A stretch of DNA of 64,000 nt, taken from contig OX419760.1 of the NCBI GenBank assembly GCA_948567375.1, positions 13,516,001 through 13,580,000 on the forward strand. The letters run 5' to 3'. The notes beneath the pieces are model-generated. The model ran no database searches and was not told the origin of the DNA. It saw nothing but the letters and a program-made list of their open reading frames with translations. The DNA is from Lunularia cruciata. Taxonomy: Eukaryota; Streptophyta; Marchantiopsida; Lunulariales; Lunulariaceae. Both the position numbers and the translations under genes were made by a program. Below, one piece after another: positions 44,963 to 58,701 of the stretch; within the stretch, counting starts at the first letter, position 1; each line of letters begins with the position of its first letter.

Positions 44963-46557
44963 AACTAGGATCAGTTTCGGTGCACTCATGTTCACTTTAA
45001 TGCGAAGTATATCTTACTTTCACATGTTCTGCGTCCAGACTTGTTGACTCTGTCAGTCATCTTGTCCAGATGCGAGTGAAGAGAGCATCGCCACTTAGTG
45101 GGTGAGCCTCAAGATTTTGTAGCGATAGATATGAACAAGATTTGTAGGGTTGCAAATCTCCGTGCGATGGCGTTTGGTTGGACATTCGGCGATCAAATAC
45201 TAAGAGAGCATGATTCGCTCGCACCACTTTTAGATTTGCATCACGTTCTAGAAGGTTACTGAGACAAAGATAAACTGGGTAGTTTCGACGTACCTGCCGA
45301 CTGATACAACGAGAGTATAGTGTTCGCAATAAAACAAGAAACTCATTAGTCTACAGCTTTGCCTATGTGAGCTAATTTCTAGATAGCATTCTTTCATAAA
45401 CAGAAGAGCAAATGCTTCTTCAAGTGAATCTTATCATTTATTTAAATTTATGTTCAATTAATGTCGTTACGCATCCACATACAAACTTAACGGCAGTTAC
45501 GGACATTTGCTACTCGGATACTTGTCGACCTTCAATGTACAGAACAACGATTTGTAGCTGCAAGTGTTCTCAGAAATTTACAAATCCTTGCACGCTTGGT
45601 AGAACATAATTCAGGGAGTCAAAAACCTATGCAACCTCAAGTGATGACCCGAAACGGAACAAAATTTACCTTCTGGTCGAATGTGATTGGAGTCTTGGCA
45701 ACCCTGATCGACGATTCTTCTATCTTATTGCAATATGTAAACAGTTTGAACACAACTACCTCCAACAGCGGAAGATCGTAGAAAACAGGAACAACTTCGG
45801 AAAGATCATTCAAGATCTAAAACATCGTTCCAACTTCTTGACTCTAATTGGCAACTGTATATTCACGGTTGCACCCAATCAAACCTTTCCATGAATTAAC
45901 CGATCAAGTTTACCAAGTTAACGAAAATGCAAGGCCCGCGTCTGCAGCTCCTTCAAAGATTTTGTCCATCTCGTGAATTTTAAAACGCTTGATTCACTAC
46001 TATGGAATCTGTGGAAATGATCAAATAAGAACGATGTATCCATAGAGCTCTAGGGTTCACACTAACCATAGAGACGAGTAAACCTCAGAGGATCTCATCG
46101 ACAACGAACGAACCCATCGGATGACAAATAGGCTCTTCTATCGGGTTGCTGTTGCCTGGAAAGCCCTGCGTACAAGACTAAGTGCTCCAGGAACGAGAGA
46201 AGAACTTTGTATAGTAGGATCGGGTTCACAGAACGGAGAGCGAGCTGTGAACCTCCTTATCCACTTCTGTATCTTCTTCGGGTTGATTGTATCCAGCCAC
46301 GTGGCGATGGCTATATTTCATACACTGCAAATCATTCTTAGAAACTTAATACGGCTGCCTAAGTCGGAATACTACAGGTTTCGGGTGCATAAGTGTGCGG
46401 ATTAGGGACTAACCAGGATTAGCGCCGCTAGGGGACTAGCTCTGTAGTTTGTGTCGCCATTTCTCTTCTATTTTTCGAGAGCGCGACGAAATTTCTCTCG
46501 AGGGTCGTAAATTTTGAGATCCTGATCGACAAATTTGTTGCTCACTGTGAGGAAATC
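44963..46557. other. Intergenic between HISN3 and plastid L29
   Basis: 1.6 kb. Presumed HISN3 3' UTR and L29 promoter; no other gene recognised. Confidence 0.5.
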
Positions 46558-47267
46558 ATGGCAGCCACATCTCTAGTGAGGGACTTTAGCTCTCTGTCGC
46601 TTGCTCAAGGAACTTTCTCTCCGCAGGTATTCTCCGTTGCCATTTTGGGACCATGGCATATTTTGCGTTCAAATCGGTAATCTTGCACCGAACTTCGATT
46701 CCCTCATGACCTAAGGTGGTGTTGTGAGTTGCAGGTTAGCAGCAGAAGTAACGGTGTCAATGGAAGGACTCGGATTCAGATGCCCTCCGTAATGACCGGA
46801 ACCAAAAGTAGGTCTTTGGAGATTTCAGCTATGGCGAAGAGAGACGAGGAGCTAGTTGCCCTTAGAAAAATGAGCGACGAGGAAATTGGAACTACAGTGG
46901 TAGAGCTGAAGGGAGAGCTGTTTGTTCTGCGTTGCAAGCAGGCTACAAGGCAGGAGTACAAGAGCAGTGAATTCCGTCGCATCCGCAAGCAGGTATAGAG
47001 ATGTTCTCACCCCCTTGGTCGTTGTGTTTTACATCTACAATGGAAGAGGAACGTCTTCGCCTTACTGCTAGACCAGACTACCTTCTTACTGACAATGTGG
47101 TCAATTTGCTTCAGATTGCCAGAATGCTGACCATCAGGAGGGAGAGGGAATTGGAGAAGGGTATCAGAATGAGGGATTCGCGAAAGCTCGACAGGGACTG
47201 GAAGAAGAATGTTGTCATCAAGCCACCAGCTTCTTTGGCAACTCTTGTGAAGGCTGAATCAACCTAG
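46558..47267 (+). CDS. RPL29: Plastid ribosomal protein uL29 (L29)
   Basis: Three exons, 46558-46626, 46735-46992 and 47115-47267, all phase 0 with GT/AG borders; 480 nt, 159 residues. Exon 1 and the start of exon 2 encode a Ser/Thr/Arg-rich leader of about 60 residues (plastid transit peptide). The uL29 core follows: a helical hairpin with ALRKMSDEEIGTTVVELKGE, LFVLRCKQATRQEYKSSEF and RRIRKQIARMLTIRRERE. The C-terminal extension after that is basic and ends VKAEST. uL29 sits near the exit tunnel of the large subunit and helps dock nascent-chain factors. The gene is compact and well preserved. Confidence 0.93.
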
Positions 47268-49330
47268 ACACTCTCTACTATAACTTCTTCCAATGCTGGA
47301 TTCTGGTCAGTTAGCTAGACTTGCCGTACTTTCTTGCACTAAAAAATGTAACATGGTCATTAGCTCTGTCCTAAATTAGAGAGCTCTGAGTTGACCTCGC
47401 GAGCACGGAATACATGTAATCTACACTAAATTAGAAATTGAATCGAGTCTTGTACCTGCAATTGCAGGCTTTCTAATTACGCGACTGCATTGCATATTCC
47501 AATCTCGTGGTTGTGCCCCATTTTAGTTTAAAACATAGGTTTGACATTGAGAGCGTCTCGAAGGCAAGGGTCAGTTTCCTGGGACCTTTTTGTGAAATGC
47601 TGAGTTTGGTCTGCCCTTCTTTTCTTTATGATGATCGTTATACCCGGGTTGAAGCAAGAAAGCTACAGTAGTTTGAGTATTATTTTGGTGCTATGCATGA
47701 TGATGGTGGGCCTAATTGTTGAAAGCTAACTTTGAAGTCTCCACTCAATCTCTTTTCGGCTTACTTAGACCAATACTGGTGAAGTCGATCGCGGGAGAAA
47801 ATTCATTCTTGTCAAGAGTAGGCTCAGCTTCTTCTGTTAGAATCGTTTGAAGCTTTCTGGTTTCTTCCACGCGTTACGACTTAGCTTTTGTAATGGAGTT
47901 TGGACAGATCCCCAATTGTTTCATTCAACACAGACCCTCAGGAGACAATACAGATACGCAAGTTAGATTAATCCGCAAAGGTGTGAAAACGAATGAGTAG
48001 TAATGGATGGCATAGGAGTAGTCGTTATCATCGTCAAGTAGGACCGTAAAGCATGAGGAGCAGCCGCGCTCGATTGGACAAAGGTGTAGGAAATCTATGC
48101 TGCTGAGGAATAGGTATCTTCAAATTGGACATTCTGTGGACATTGGACATTGGACTTTTCCCACGGGTGTCAATTAAGGTTCCTAGTCAGGCTATACCAC
48201 TTCTTTACACACAGATTAATGAGACATATAACAGACTTTTGAGACTTTGAAATGGACAATTACGGTAATGACTAGGACCTCATGACAAGGTACTAAGAGC
48301 ATCAAGAGTATGCATGCTTGAAAGGAATTTCGGGTTTAGTTAGAATCTTCCTCACCTATTGACTCCAACTGTTCAGTCTTGTCCCCAGTATCTTCTACTT
48401 ATGAAAATAGCGGTTTGAGCAATGCACGAACGTGAATAGTGGTTCTCGCCTTACAATAGTGTAAAGTGAAGTTAGTTGTCACAAACAAAAGAGGTTGCGC
48501 CTACCGGAAGATCGGCATAAAAGATAGATGCGGTAAGAATCTTCTCCTTTGAGTTAAGAAGGTACCAAATATACGATGAATGTGAGCGTGTGAACAATCC
48601 CATCTTCATTCACCACCCCGACATGTCAGAAGTGAGGAAAAGGATCACCATGAGAAATTAAAAACATGTTGTTCGGGATACGATCTTCATATATTCCATC
48701 TCTAGTGAGAACTAGATAATTCGCTATGGATATACGAACTTATTGCCTATGGATATCTTGAGATTTTGAGGTCCCACTTTGAACCAATATGTACAAGACA
48801 GTCTTGGAGGAGTCAATTTCTTTGATTTGCTCCTATCCATATTGCATAGTGAAGACTCAATCCATCATGAACACAACCAAAGCTTCTTTCTCTTATGGAC
48901 CCACGGACCTCATTGAACCAGCAAGCACAATCTAGTCAGAGAAAAGATATGCAAAAAGTTCAAGTATAGTTAAATTCTTCTGTTTTATCTAAAGACAACG
49001 TTTAAATTCGTGGTGGTTAACAGTCGTGCATTGATTATGCACACGAGACGAAAGTCCCAATCAAGAGTGGAATGAAATAATGGAACGAACACAAAACTTG
49101 GAATAATCTGTGCTACAAGCTAACTTTGACGTATCCAGAAAGCCATGCTAAGATACTAAAAATCGACATATTTTTCTCTCGACTATCTATCACATTAGCA
49201 GTTTCAACCGTTGGACTTGACAGGTGAAAAGTGTCACACTGATCACTGGCGGTTCCACTTCAACCTCATGATTAGGTCAAGCCAGGCTTATGATCGTCCA
49301 TGGTATACAGACAAGTGCATTATAAATATG

Positions 49331-49360
49331 GTGAGTGAATGAATGAATGAATGAATGATT
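49331..49360. repeat. (GAAT)n microsatellite
   Basis: About six GAAT/GAATGAAT units in a row on the plus strand. Confidence 0.85.
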
Positions 49361-49744
49361 GAGTGACATTGATGAGTAGAAGAATCTCACGGGTGTAAGC
49401 AAGTAGTCCTTCTGATCCATATACATAGTTGAGAATAAGGGTAAGATTCCTAAGCCCTGTTTCTTACAACCCAGTTTGGTCCCAGCTTTTGGTATCGTGG
49501 GACTGTTTCGCTGTCCTACAGATGGGGCCATGTGTACAAGATTAGAATCATAAAGTCTGCGGGATGTATTGACCACCTTCACATGCGAGAGGGCTAAGGA
49601 GGTGGAAACCGAAGAGACGGGGATGCAGGATTAGTGCTCACTCTTTCTTACGGTACTGTAGAAGGAAGGACACTACATATGTAACGAGTTGTGTGCTGAC
49701 AAAGTTTGGTGTTAGAACGCCGGTTTATTTTACCATCACGAAAG

Positions 49745-49790
49745 GTTGAGGGAGGAAGGGAAGGTAGGAAGGAAGGAGGGAGGGAGGGAG
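49745..49790. repeat. GGAA/GGGA purine tract
   Basis: Purine-only run of AAGG and GGGA units on the plus strand. Confidence 0.75.
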
Positions 49791-50224
49791 ATTATGAGTT
49801 TTCAGACTTCCGATCGATGATTGTGAATGAGATCCAGCTTGGGGTTTATGTGGAGGTTTATTTCAGTAATTGCGCTTCCGGACACGCCAAATCGAGGAGT
49901 GTGCAGGTTGAGAGAGACTCTGGGTGGCATGATTTGAGCTGGATCGAGTGAACGAAGCATCGTTGATGTGGAAGCGGTGAGATCAATGAACGCATGTGAC
50001 TAACTTGGCACACCGGGACATTATTTTACTGTGAGAGAGTGCTTTGGTAGGGAGTTTTAATTTGTGATGTTTGTTGGAGGGATGAAGGTCTCGAGGAGGG
50101 AGGGGCTGATCGCTTCGCATGTGAGTCTGTCGTCCTAATCTCCATTGTGATCCACTGTTGCCGTATAAGTAGTCACGGTATCGGCAGTGAACGAATTCGG
50201 GTAGAATTGATGTTTTAGGGGTCC

Positions 50225-51803
50225 ATGGTTTTTAGTGGGGAAACAGGCCCGCCGGTGAAACTCCCAGAGGAGCAACAAAGTCTTCTCGGTGACATGCAGA
50301 GATGGTATTCAGAAGGACATCAAGATCCTCGACGTGCTGGTAGCGATGTCCATAGTCAACCTGATCAGTAAGTAGCTGCGCAATGAAAGACGCTGTTCAT
50401 CGATTAAGATTTCAACGAGATTTTTCCACTTCTATTGATAGTAGTAGCAAAGTCTCAGAGACGAGGTCAGAGACGGATAACTGAGTTTATGAACAGATAT
50501 AACTTGGCTGGTTATTTTATTCTTTCGGACATCTGAAGTAAACAGGTTGACGCTGATTTTACATGCTTTGGGAACTTATGTGACGAAACCGATTGGATTT
50601 ATTTTCGGGAGCAGATTCACAGACATAGTTCCAGCGCTTCCTGTGTACAAAAAGAAACAAAAGGCCAGCACGTTGGGTGCTCTGTTGTACTGCATTCTAC
50701 TGGTATGACTCACATATAAGCATCGATCCTTAGTACCCATTTCTTTACCACTTCTTGTCCACTTATGCATGTTTTAGACCTGGAAGTCGTGAACGGGAGT
50801 TGATGTCTCACTTGACTTGGTAATGCAGGGATTCTATGCGGCGCTGATTCTAGTCTCATCGCTGTTCGTGATTCTCCCCCATGACTATCTAATTCTGCCC
50901 ATTACATGCAGCTGCAATGTTGTCTTTCTTGTAATTACAGGTGCATTTCTCCTTTGGGTATCACAACAAAATCGTTGCAAAAGTTTCTGTAGAAAAGATA
51001 TTTCTAGGTTCTGGGAGCCCATTGACTGTTTCATACACTATCTGAACTACATTTCGACACTTTAGTTGTATATAGAGATTCCAGGTTGTAACGAAGAGAA
51101 TAGAGGCACTTTAAGGATTCTGAGTATGAGGTTGTGAATTTGGAGCAGGTATACTGCAAAGACATCTGATTGCTGAACAACAGAAGGAACAACGAGAGGT
51201 CCATACTCTACATTTTGATCTTACTATGTTGGACCATTTTCTCATCTTGTGTCGTTCGTTCTTCAGAGGTGATGTGATTTCACGCAATTGAATTGCATGC
51301 CGTCCTTGAAGAGATTCTCACGTCTCCTCGTGGCATAAGCCTGGAGTGTAGAAAAGCTAGTCTCTGTCAATGAATTCAGAATTTTGCTGCTACCTTCGCT
51401 ATAGAGAGGTTAGTAGAAGAAAACCAAGGTGTTCTTCATTCTGCTCTTGGCACAAGTTTGAGTTATTCAAACACATTGCATGTCTATGAATGTATCTTAC
51501 AACCTATTTTTGTTCTCTGATCACAGGGATACCTCCGCTTCAGCAAGCGTCTGGAATGGATAATACAACTGCCTTTTGCAGTTTTCTCATTCGGTAACAA
51601 GGATATATTTTCTGCACTACCTGGCTTTGCGCTTCAACCCCAAGCTTGATAGCGCAGGAGATGGACGACATGCTGATGCTCGAGAAATCATGGATATTCT
51701 TATGATTGACAGGAACGGGAGCGCTGCTCTTGGTGGTAGTATGGCAGCCTGCCGAACGACAACTTTGGATTACTCCCTTATTTGTTGTAAGGTACGAGTC
51801 TGA
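50225..51803 (+). CDS. Possible multi-pass membrane protein (unrecognised, tentative model)
   Basis: I do not recognise this gene. Five candidate exons chain with GT/AG borders and compatible phases: 50225-50367, 50546-50702, 50829-50940, 51527-51593, 51713-51803; 570 nt, 189 residues. The N-terminus is polar (MVFSGETGPPVKLPEEQQSL). The middle is strongly hydrophobic: a stretch with ILHALG and TKPIGFIFGSR, a short basic patch (YKKKQK), then two or so membrane spans containing LGALLYCILLGF and ALILVSSLFVIL. The last exon ends with a Cys pair near the C-terminus (SLICCK). Support is only frame continuity across four introns. Another frame of exon 2 (starting VDADFTCFGN) is also open, so the frame choice and the existence of the gene are uncertain. 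Confidence 0.35.
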
Positions 51804-53120
51804 AACTGCACGGAAGTCTTGAATACAACAAGCATAAACTGGAATATTTGCGTACTTCAAATGGCGTAATTGACCATGTGTTGATATGGAATTCCTCGTT
51901 ACCTGCACTGTTAGGTTATTCGGGTATAGTTATTTTGCGGCTATATTGTTCCAGACTAAAGTCTTCGTCTGTCATCCGTGGGTGTGGGATCCCCCGTTAC
52001 CTGAACGCTTCTGCATACCATCCTTAGTATATGCTGCCTTCAGCTTGTCTTCTAATGAACTCTGTTTCAGTTTAGTTTGTGGACATTCCGCTGATACTGA
52101 CCTTACTCTGGTCTATGTAGGGTGTTTGTGTTGGTGGAGATAGTTCTGGTAATAATTTTGATTGCAACTTTCACTCGTACGTTCTTCCGACCATCATCTT
52201 TCTGTTGCAAACGTGGAAGTCACCTCAGATAACCATCGTCTCATTTCGTTATTCTCCTTCACATGAACAGCAGGCTACGTTACTGTCAGGATTCGAGCGT
52301 CGTTCATGCGCTTTACAAATGAATATAATGTGACGTGGTGGAAACCAGTTGAGCTGTATCCACTGTAGACTACGCCTGCCAATTTATCCCAAGGTGTTGA
52401 CTTTTGTCTCTTAGGCAAGGTAAGCAAGCATCATGCGGTTGAGAGACACCCCGACGTGATGAACTCGTTATACTCGGCTTTGAATCCTCCACCGTCGCTA
52501 CATAACACAAGGTGAGTGTCATTCAAGGAGCCTTTGGTTAGTTAGACATACATTCTGTCAGCAAGTAAAATGCATCATTTCAAAAATCACAAGTGAACAG
52601 CTTTGATTGAGTCGGTGATACGAGGTTTTGAAGCACAAGCTGCATAAATTGAATAAGCCGCCTGTAATTTCATAACGTAAATAGAACCAGTCAAGCTAAC
52701 TCTAGATTTCTCGACGTGGTATCGGTGGGTAGTCCGTCATCGCGTTAGCTCTTACTACAAACCTCGCTGCTGCAGAAACAACGATGGAGGATTGGCTGAG
52801 CAGCAAGCAATGCTACTCCATTATCAGCAGGACAATTTACGTTATCTCAGTGAAGAGGTGCAGCAAAGCCCAGTGTGAAGGAATGGCTTGATTGCTTTGT
52901 TTAATGGCAGCATATGGTTCAGAAGCACGTAGCGAGATATGTCCTTTGTGCTCGCTACGGTAGTTTTTCGTATAATCTTCTTGTGCATGGAAGACAACTA
53001 GAAGTGTAGAAATCTGGTATCTTGTTTAGTGCTGCAATGCTAACAGCAATTAAGCTTCTGAGACGAGGATTGATATTATTTATGAATTAGCGCATTTATT
53101 GGATTAGGAAATAATCCGAC
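51804..53120. other. Intergenic, no gene recognised
   Basis: 1.3 kb. Holds one copy (51986-52023) of a short motif that also occurs in introns of the MUB and HISN3 genes. Confidence 0.5.
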
Positions 53121-54458
53121 ATGAGTGAAGACACTTCTCCTAACCAGCAGTTGTGGAAACTGCAGATCTTAAGACTGCAAGAGACCCTGAGTAAGCTCGA
53201 TCGGTCTCAAGACGGCAGCACCCCTCAGGTTTTAAAGCCGCTCGCTTTTAAGTGTTTGGTGACTAATAAGAAAAGCAATCCAGTGTGTGAATCATTTCTG
53301 GCTTCGTTTTGGTGGAGTCGTTTTCGTAATACAAAGCAAGTTCCAGTTTTAGACAACTTTCCTGACATGTTCGCCTTGTTCCTCCTTTGCAGGTTGATGT
53401 CGTGCATCTCTTGTCAGCTCGTGAGCAGGAGCTCCGAGCTATTACTGCTGAGGTACAAGTGGACCGACGATTGGAGGCAGTAAAACATCACAGTTTGCTA
53501 ATTCTTTGATTAGAAGGCCAGGCAAATCTTCAATATCGGGAGCAATACAGAAACAAGAATTATTGATTGATGCAGATATTTTGATAACATTTCTTTGTTA
53601 TGAGCAATGATCGATAGTGTACTTTTGCTGAAGAGAACTGCTAACATTGGGGTATCTCCCTGATCATAAATGTGTGGCTTCAGCGTGATCAATTGCTCTC
53701 TGAAATACGATTGGCCAGAACTGTCATTTCTGAGCGAGATGAAGACATCTTGCGGGTTCGAGCTATCAATGATCAGGTCCGGAACGTCTCAACGATTTCG
53801 TTATGTGTTTGGCAATGTTTTTCAATGTTCATTACCTTTAGAGAAGGAACAGAGTAGTACTAGCTACATATTTCCATGAATAACTCCGTTGGTTATTGCG
53901 ACGTAGCCCATAGCGTTTCCTTGTATCGTAAGTTGATGGATACTTTCAACTGCATAGTCGGTGTATGGCGCAAAGATGCTCTAGAGATATGAGATCAAAC
54001 GTATGAAATGATTCTCTGTTCTTAATTTATCAAAAAACAGTATGTCGAAGAAAATCAGCGGGTAAGGGCAATGCTGGATGAGTGGAGTTCACGAACAGCC
54101 AAGGTACATATCGTAGGGCTTCCGCAGTATCTTTACAAAGAGTTGCTTCAAGCATCTGTTGCAGGAGTTCTGAGTTCGCTCGCCATTTTGTGTATGATGA
54201 GAAGCGCAGTCCTTTCTAAAGCAGGCGTATCTATCCTTATGCGTGGAGCAAATTTCTATTTTTCAGAAGAAGTGGCTCTTCAGTCGTCTGGTTAGTAGTT
54301 CTCCTCTTTTAATGGAATATATTGAAGTGAAACTGATGTTTATGGAATTCTTCTTATCTAATCTACAGCTGGAGATTGCTCTTGAAGCAGAGCGGCTCTC
54401 GAATGCAGATCTTCACAAGAGGTTTGCAGTGCTACGACAACTCTCTGAATCTAAATAG
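53121..54458 (+). CDS. Small coiled-coil protein, function unknown
   Basis: Five exons, every junction phase 0: 53121-53228, 53393-53452, 53684-53776, 54041-54103, 54369-54458; 414 nt, 137 residues. Apart from a polar N-terminus (MSEDTSPNQQLWKLQ) the whole protein is charged and heptad-like: HLLSAREQELRAITAE, RDQLLSEIRLARTVISERDE, INDQYVEENQRVRAMLDEW, LEIALEAERLSNADLHKRF. It has no Pro after residue 35 and no membrane segment. A single long helix forming a parallel coiled coil is likely. A 24-nt in-frame segment at 54267-54290 also has splice borders and could be an alternative micro-exon. I cannot name the family; a scaffold or tethering role would be a guess. Confidence 0.65.
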
Positions 54459-57400
54459 AACCAAACACTCGGAAGGAATTGAATATGCATACAAGTCAGA
54501 CGCTCCAGAAAGAATAAACTCACATTTAACCTAAAGCTTCACTTCAGTCGTGTCACTAGAGGCCGATGCATATGCCTTCCTTGTTTGATTCCTATATGAA
54601 CAGCAGAAGAAATGTCTGCACAAAGAGTAAGAATAGATATGTGTAGACATGAGTAACTCTCACCTACCATACTTTGTAACATAAACCAGCCTGAAACTAG
54701 TAGTCCGAGGATTCGGTAAGCCAAAAGTTTCCTGATGATTTGACGTGTTTCGAGAGAAGGTCTTGCTTGAGTAAGGTCCCTGCATGGATTCTATGCTTGG
54801 AAGGAAGTCAAATGGCTAAAGATCAACTTATCTTGGTCATCATGGATCTGATTTAGTTTTGCGTTTTCTTAGTATATATGAACAGTTGAATATGGAGCTG
54901 GAAGCCAGCGTGGAGTTTGTAACTATGTTAGATGGTGGCCATGGATTGTAAAATAATTCGTTTAGTGGCTCTAACTCTCGAATGGAGGATGGGATGAGCT
55001 CCTTGTATGACTAGATGGTTAAAACGTAATCTTAGTAAGATAGGAAGTGCGTGTAAAGATTCCAAGCACTCATAGATTCTTTGGAACTCAATCTTACAAA
55101 CAGGTCCACCCTGGTGTTACGTATACAAGAATCCCTGCCTGTGGCTGTGTAGCTAGTTATGCCATTTGTTACTATGCTAGAACCTTTTGTGATGATGTAG
55201 CAATAAATTCTACTCTACACGTTCTGAAGTCATTGTAAAAGACGCTTTCGTTATTCTTCACCACAGTTTCTATTTTGCAGAATGCTATAAATCTCAACAA
55301 CCAACAGAAAGCTGTCAAAGCCCAACCGCAGAAGGGAGAGTCGCACCCAACGAGTTTGGGGATGAAAACCATCACGTCTATGAGAGTTTAAGACGGGGTA
55401 TAACCATGACAAATTTCGTGTTCTCTGATTCTTGACTGGTCCTACGGCATGTTCAATCCACTCTTCCTGAGTATTGAAAATCAATATATTGACGTGAGAA
55501 ACTCTCACTCTCATCTCGGGCACTATCGTCTCTTCTTTCTCTGTCGGCATTCGGAAATGATGGATCGCTTTGAACGCAATTTGCACTTCTGTGAGTGAAG
55601 TAAATGAGGCAAGCGGTTGTCCTTTCTAATTTATTCCATAGTCGATGAGACAAATCTCCACCACAATAAAAATGCTTAATCTCAACAATTCGTCACCCTT
55701 TAACCATGCAGTGAAATTGACTTTCGAAACAGTAACACAACTTCATGATGGACAAGCGTCTATCCCTCCCAAGATAAAAGGTGCTAATTGTTCAACTACA
55801 CAATTTCTATATCATTCTATATTTACAACATTCCTAAAGACACCGTCCACACAATCAACACTAACCATACTATTTCCAGTACTGCGCACGTGTCGCACAC
55901 AATGACCTATGCCACAAAATTCAGGCAACCAAAAACAAACTCAAGGACACCAGTATCTCCAATCCCATCTAGATCGCCGATACTAGTCCCATGGCCAGTT
56001 GATGGGTGACTACATTGCAACGGATGTAATTATCTTCGCTAGTCATAGTGAAATCAGTCCAAGTCGTTGCTTGACAGTCCCAATTTTCAGAAAGATTGTC
56101 GTGCTTCACTCAGTCCTCACTCAACTCGAAAAGTACGGAGTTGAGAAGCATCATGTTACTAACAACAAGGGGATGGAAGTTCAAGCGAAGTAAGGGGAGT
56201 AAAAGGAAGACAAAGCACTAAAGCTGTTCGGTAGAGCAAATACTTTTGATTAAACACATATATACACACACACACGCACATATGATTGAGGGAATTTCCG
56301 TACTGTCTGTGAGAGAGAATCACCGAAGCAATGCACTTGAGTGCTTCGAACAGAACAGCCCTTCAATTCTGTCCACCTGCCCTGTTCTGTCCTCGAAAGA
56401 ACACCCGAATCAAACATCTCGCGGTACAGTTGTTTCTGGCCAAGAAGTTCGTGACTTATGCTCTGCAGTGTGCAGGCACGCCGGCTTTTGAAGGACCAAT
56501 ATACACTATCTTTATGGATCCATCAAGCAACATGATTTGTCTATTAACAGTACATGCGCAGAGGTAGATCAATCTCCCAGTATTTACGACATTACAGTCA
56601 TCTGGTTGGACAATATGAGTCTCTGAGAAGGAACAGTTTCAATTCCTTGTTCAATCTCATGGAGACCACGCAACCCCAGTTTCCACGTTGCCTAGACTTG
56701 TTCTGTAGCTTGAAGAATGAATCCACATGATCTGCCCCACCGCTCGTGCAGGCCCCCGTCAAATCCTTTGGTAGTGTCCGTACCCGTCTCCCATGTGGAA
56801 GAGTCAAGAGTTCATTCTATACGGCCCCAGGGTTGACCCGTTCACGGATCTGGGCTACTCGAGTTCAACCAGGGTACCCAGATATTATTGTGTCACGTTC
56901 GTTTCATGAATGTGACAAATCAAGCGTCTGGTTTGTCATCACTTGAAGGGATCGGTTAGCATGCACAGGAGGAGGAGGAGGAGGAGGAGGTCCACATTTT
57001 TCTGGGAGATAACGCAGGTTTACATAGTTTCTAACTATTCAGTGGATTTTGACGAATGTGATAGAAACAGCGCCATGACCATGAAATCACTCGAGGTTAA
57101 AGTAAACAAGGCAAATAACGTTCGAAGATTGTCCTCGAGGTTGAAGGATCCAAGGACATATAACTTATGAAGGTTTTCCTGCGCCAATTGCAAGTACGAC
57201 ATTCCCAAGGCACTGTAGGTAAGTTGGTGCCAAGAATTAGAAGTGTTTGCTAGCAGTTAAGAAATTTCGCATTGCTAGCAGAATTTAGACCACTGTAGGC
57301 GGTAATACACCCCAGATTCAACCAACCAAGCAGAAAAGTGAATCTATGTGAACATTGGTCCCCTTACTGCTTACTCCATTTCCTTAGCAGGAGATCTAGC

Positions 57401-58701
57401 TAGTGCTATCTCGTCTCCACAATTCTGAGACAACAATTCCAATTAACAGTGCTTGATTCAGATCTGCTCATATCCTGGACTTGCTAATGAACAATCGGTT
57501 GCAACTGGGGTTGATTGCCAAGAACCTTCACTTAGTCTTATTGCAAATGGAGGTTCGAAAGTTTCGCTTGTTCATTTGGGTGTTGATGTGTTCTATGTCT
57601 ATCATCGCAATATATACTTCCTTCTCAACGCAATCTCATAATCATGAGTGGTCTAGCCTTGAACTCTTAAGCTCTTTGCTAATCTTTTTCTCTCCGCTCC
57701 TATCTCCCATGTTGCATGAGAGGATTGGAACAGAATTGGAGAGATTCTTACAAAGGGTATACCTAAACAAAGGGTGGGATGTTCAACAGGTTGATGAGAA
57801 GGCGACAGAAGTCAGAGGCTTCCACTAGCCCTGCGGCACAGTCTACAGTCAGTGCGAGGCAATTTTTCTTTCTACGATCGGAAGTACTCCTCTCTTGTTC
57901 CACGCATTTCAAACGGCAGCATTTGAAGACAGATATTCGTTGTAAAAGCAAACTCGACCCTCGCATTTCAGATTCCAGAGTTGTAAACCAGAGTTGTATT
58001 ACCAATCATACAGTAGTTACTACAAATCAATAATTGGATCGACATTTGGCATATGTCTACCTGTTCTCCCGGATTGACGCTGTCTGCGTCCAGGCCATCA
58101 TCGGCGGAAGCCCTTGGAAGATGAGACGACCAAAAATTGCCTCACTCTGTGTTGATCACCTGCCGATAGGGCCCAACCTGTCAAGTTCCACGCAGTTTTC
58201 ACCTAGCCACACTGAGTGTTCACTACTAGCTCGATTCCATCTAAAAGTATGCCCTTAGGTATGATATATTACCGGCCGATCTAAGATTCGTAGTCCGCCT
58301 GAGATTTATTGCATGAATCTATAAAGTGCCTGAAGCATACTCCGTGGTTCAGTTTCTTTGGGCCTTAATGATAACTGTGGGTACTCGATACCGCTGAAAT
58401 TCCTGGCGTAGATTCACCTTGAACAATTTCAACATAGAAAGGATATCATTTCTGTGTTGAAATTCACCTTGTCATAAAATGGGGTGATGTGGGGATTAAG
58501 CTTCTTTCTGTTTCTTGCAAACCGACCATGTTCAAACGGCGTGCGTTGCATATATCTCCTCTGTCTTGATGAGAGGGATAGGCACAGGAAGCAGTCTCTT
58601 ACTTGCTTAGAAGTTGATAATGCTACTACAATCTCGAAAAATTTGGAGCCAATAGATGGACTGCGCAGAATAACCACTTCGCGGGGGAGGGAGACGTGGT
58701 T
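54459..58701. other. Intergenic, no gene recognised
   Basis: 4.2 kb. Several frames of 60-115 codons occur (for example plus 57481-57828 and minus 55251-55586) but none shows a recognisable domain, and splice extensions were not convincing. Confidence 0.45.
56968..56991. repeat. (GGA)8 microsatellite
   Basis: Eight GGA units on the plus strand. Confidence 0.92.

Larger units (their letters stand above)
47268..50224. other. Intergenic, no gene recognised
   Basis: Nearly 3 kb with only short unsupported frames. Contains a tetranucleotide microsatellite (49331-49360) and a GA-rich tract (49745-49790). Confidence 0.5.

Noticed and set aside
54267-54290. 24-nt micro-exon in the coiled-coil gene
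   Set aside because: In phase with GT/AG borders, but the protein reads more naturally without it; kept only as a possible alternative exon.
57481-57828. 115-codon plus-strand frame with hydrophobic stretches
   Set aside because: Hydrophobic runs reflect T-rich DNA; no splice context or family resemblance.
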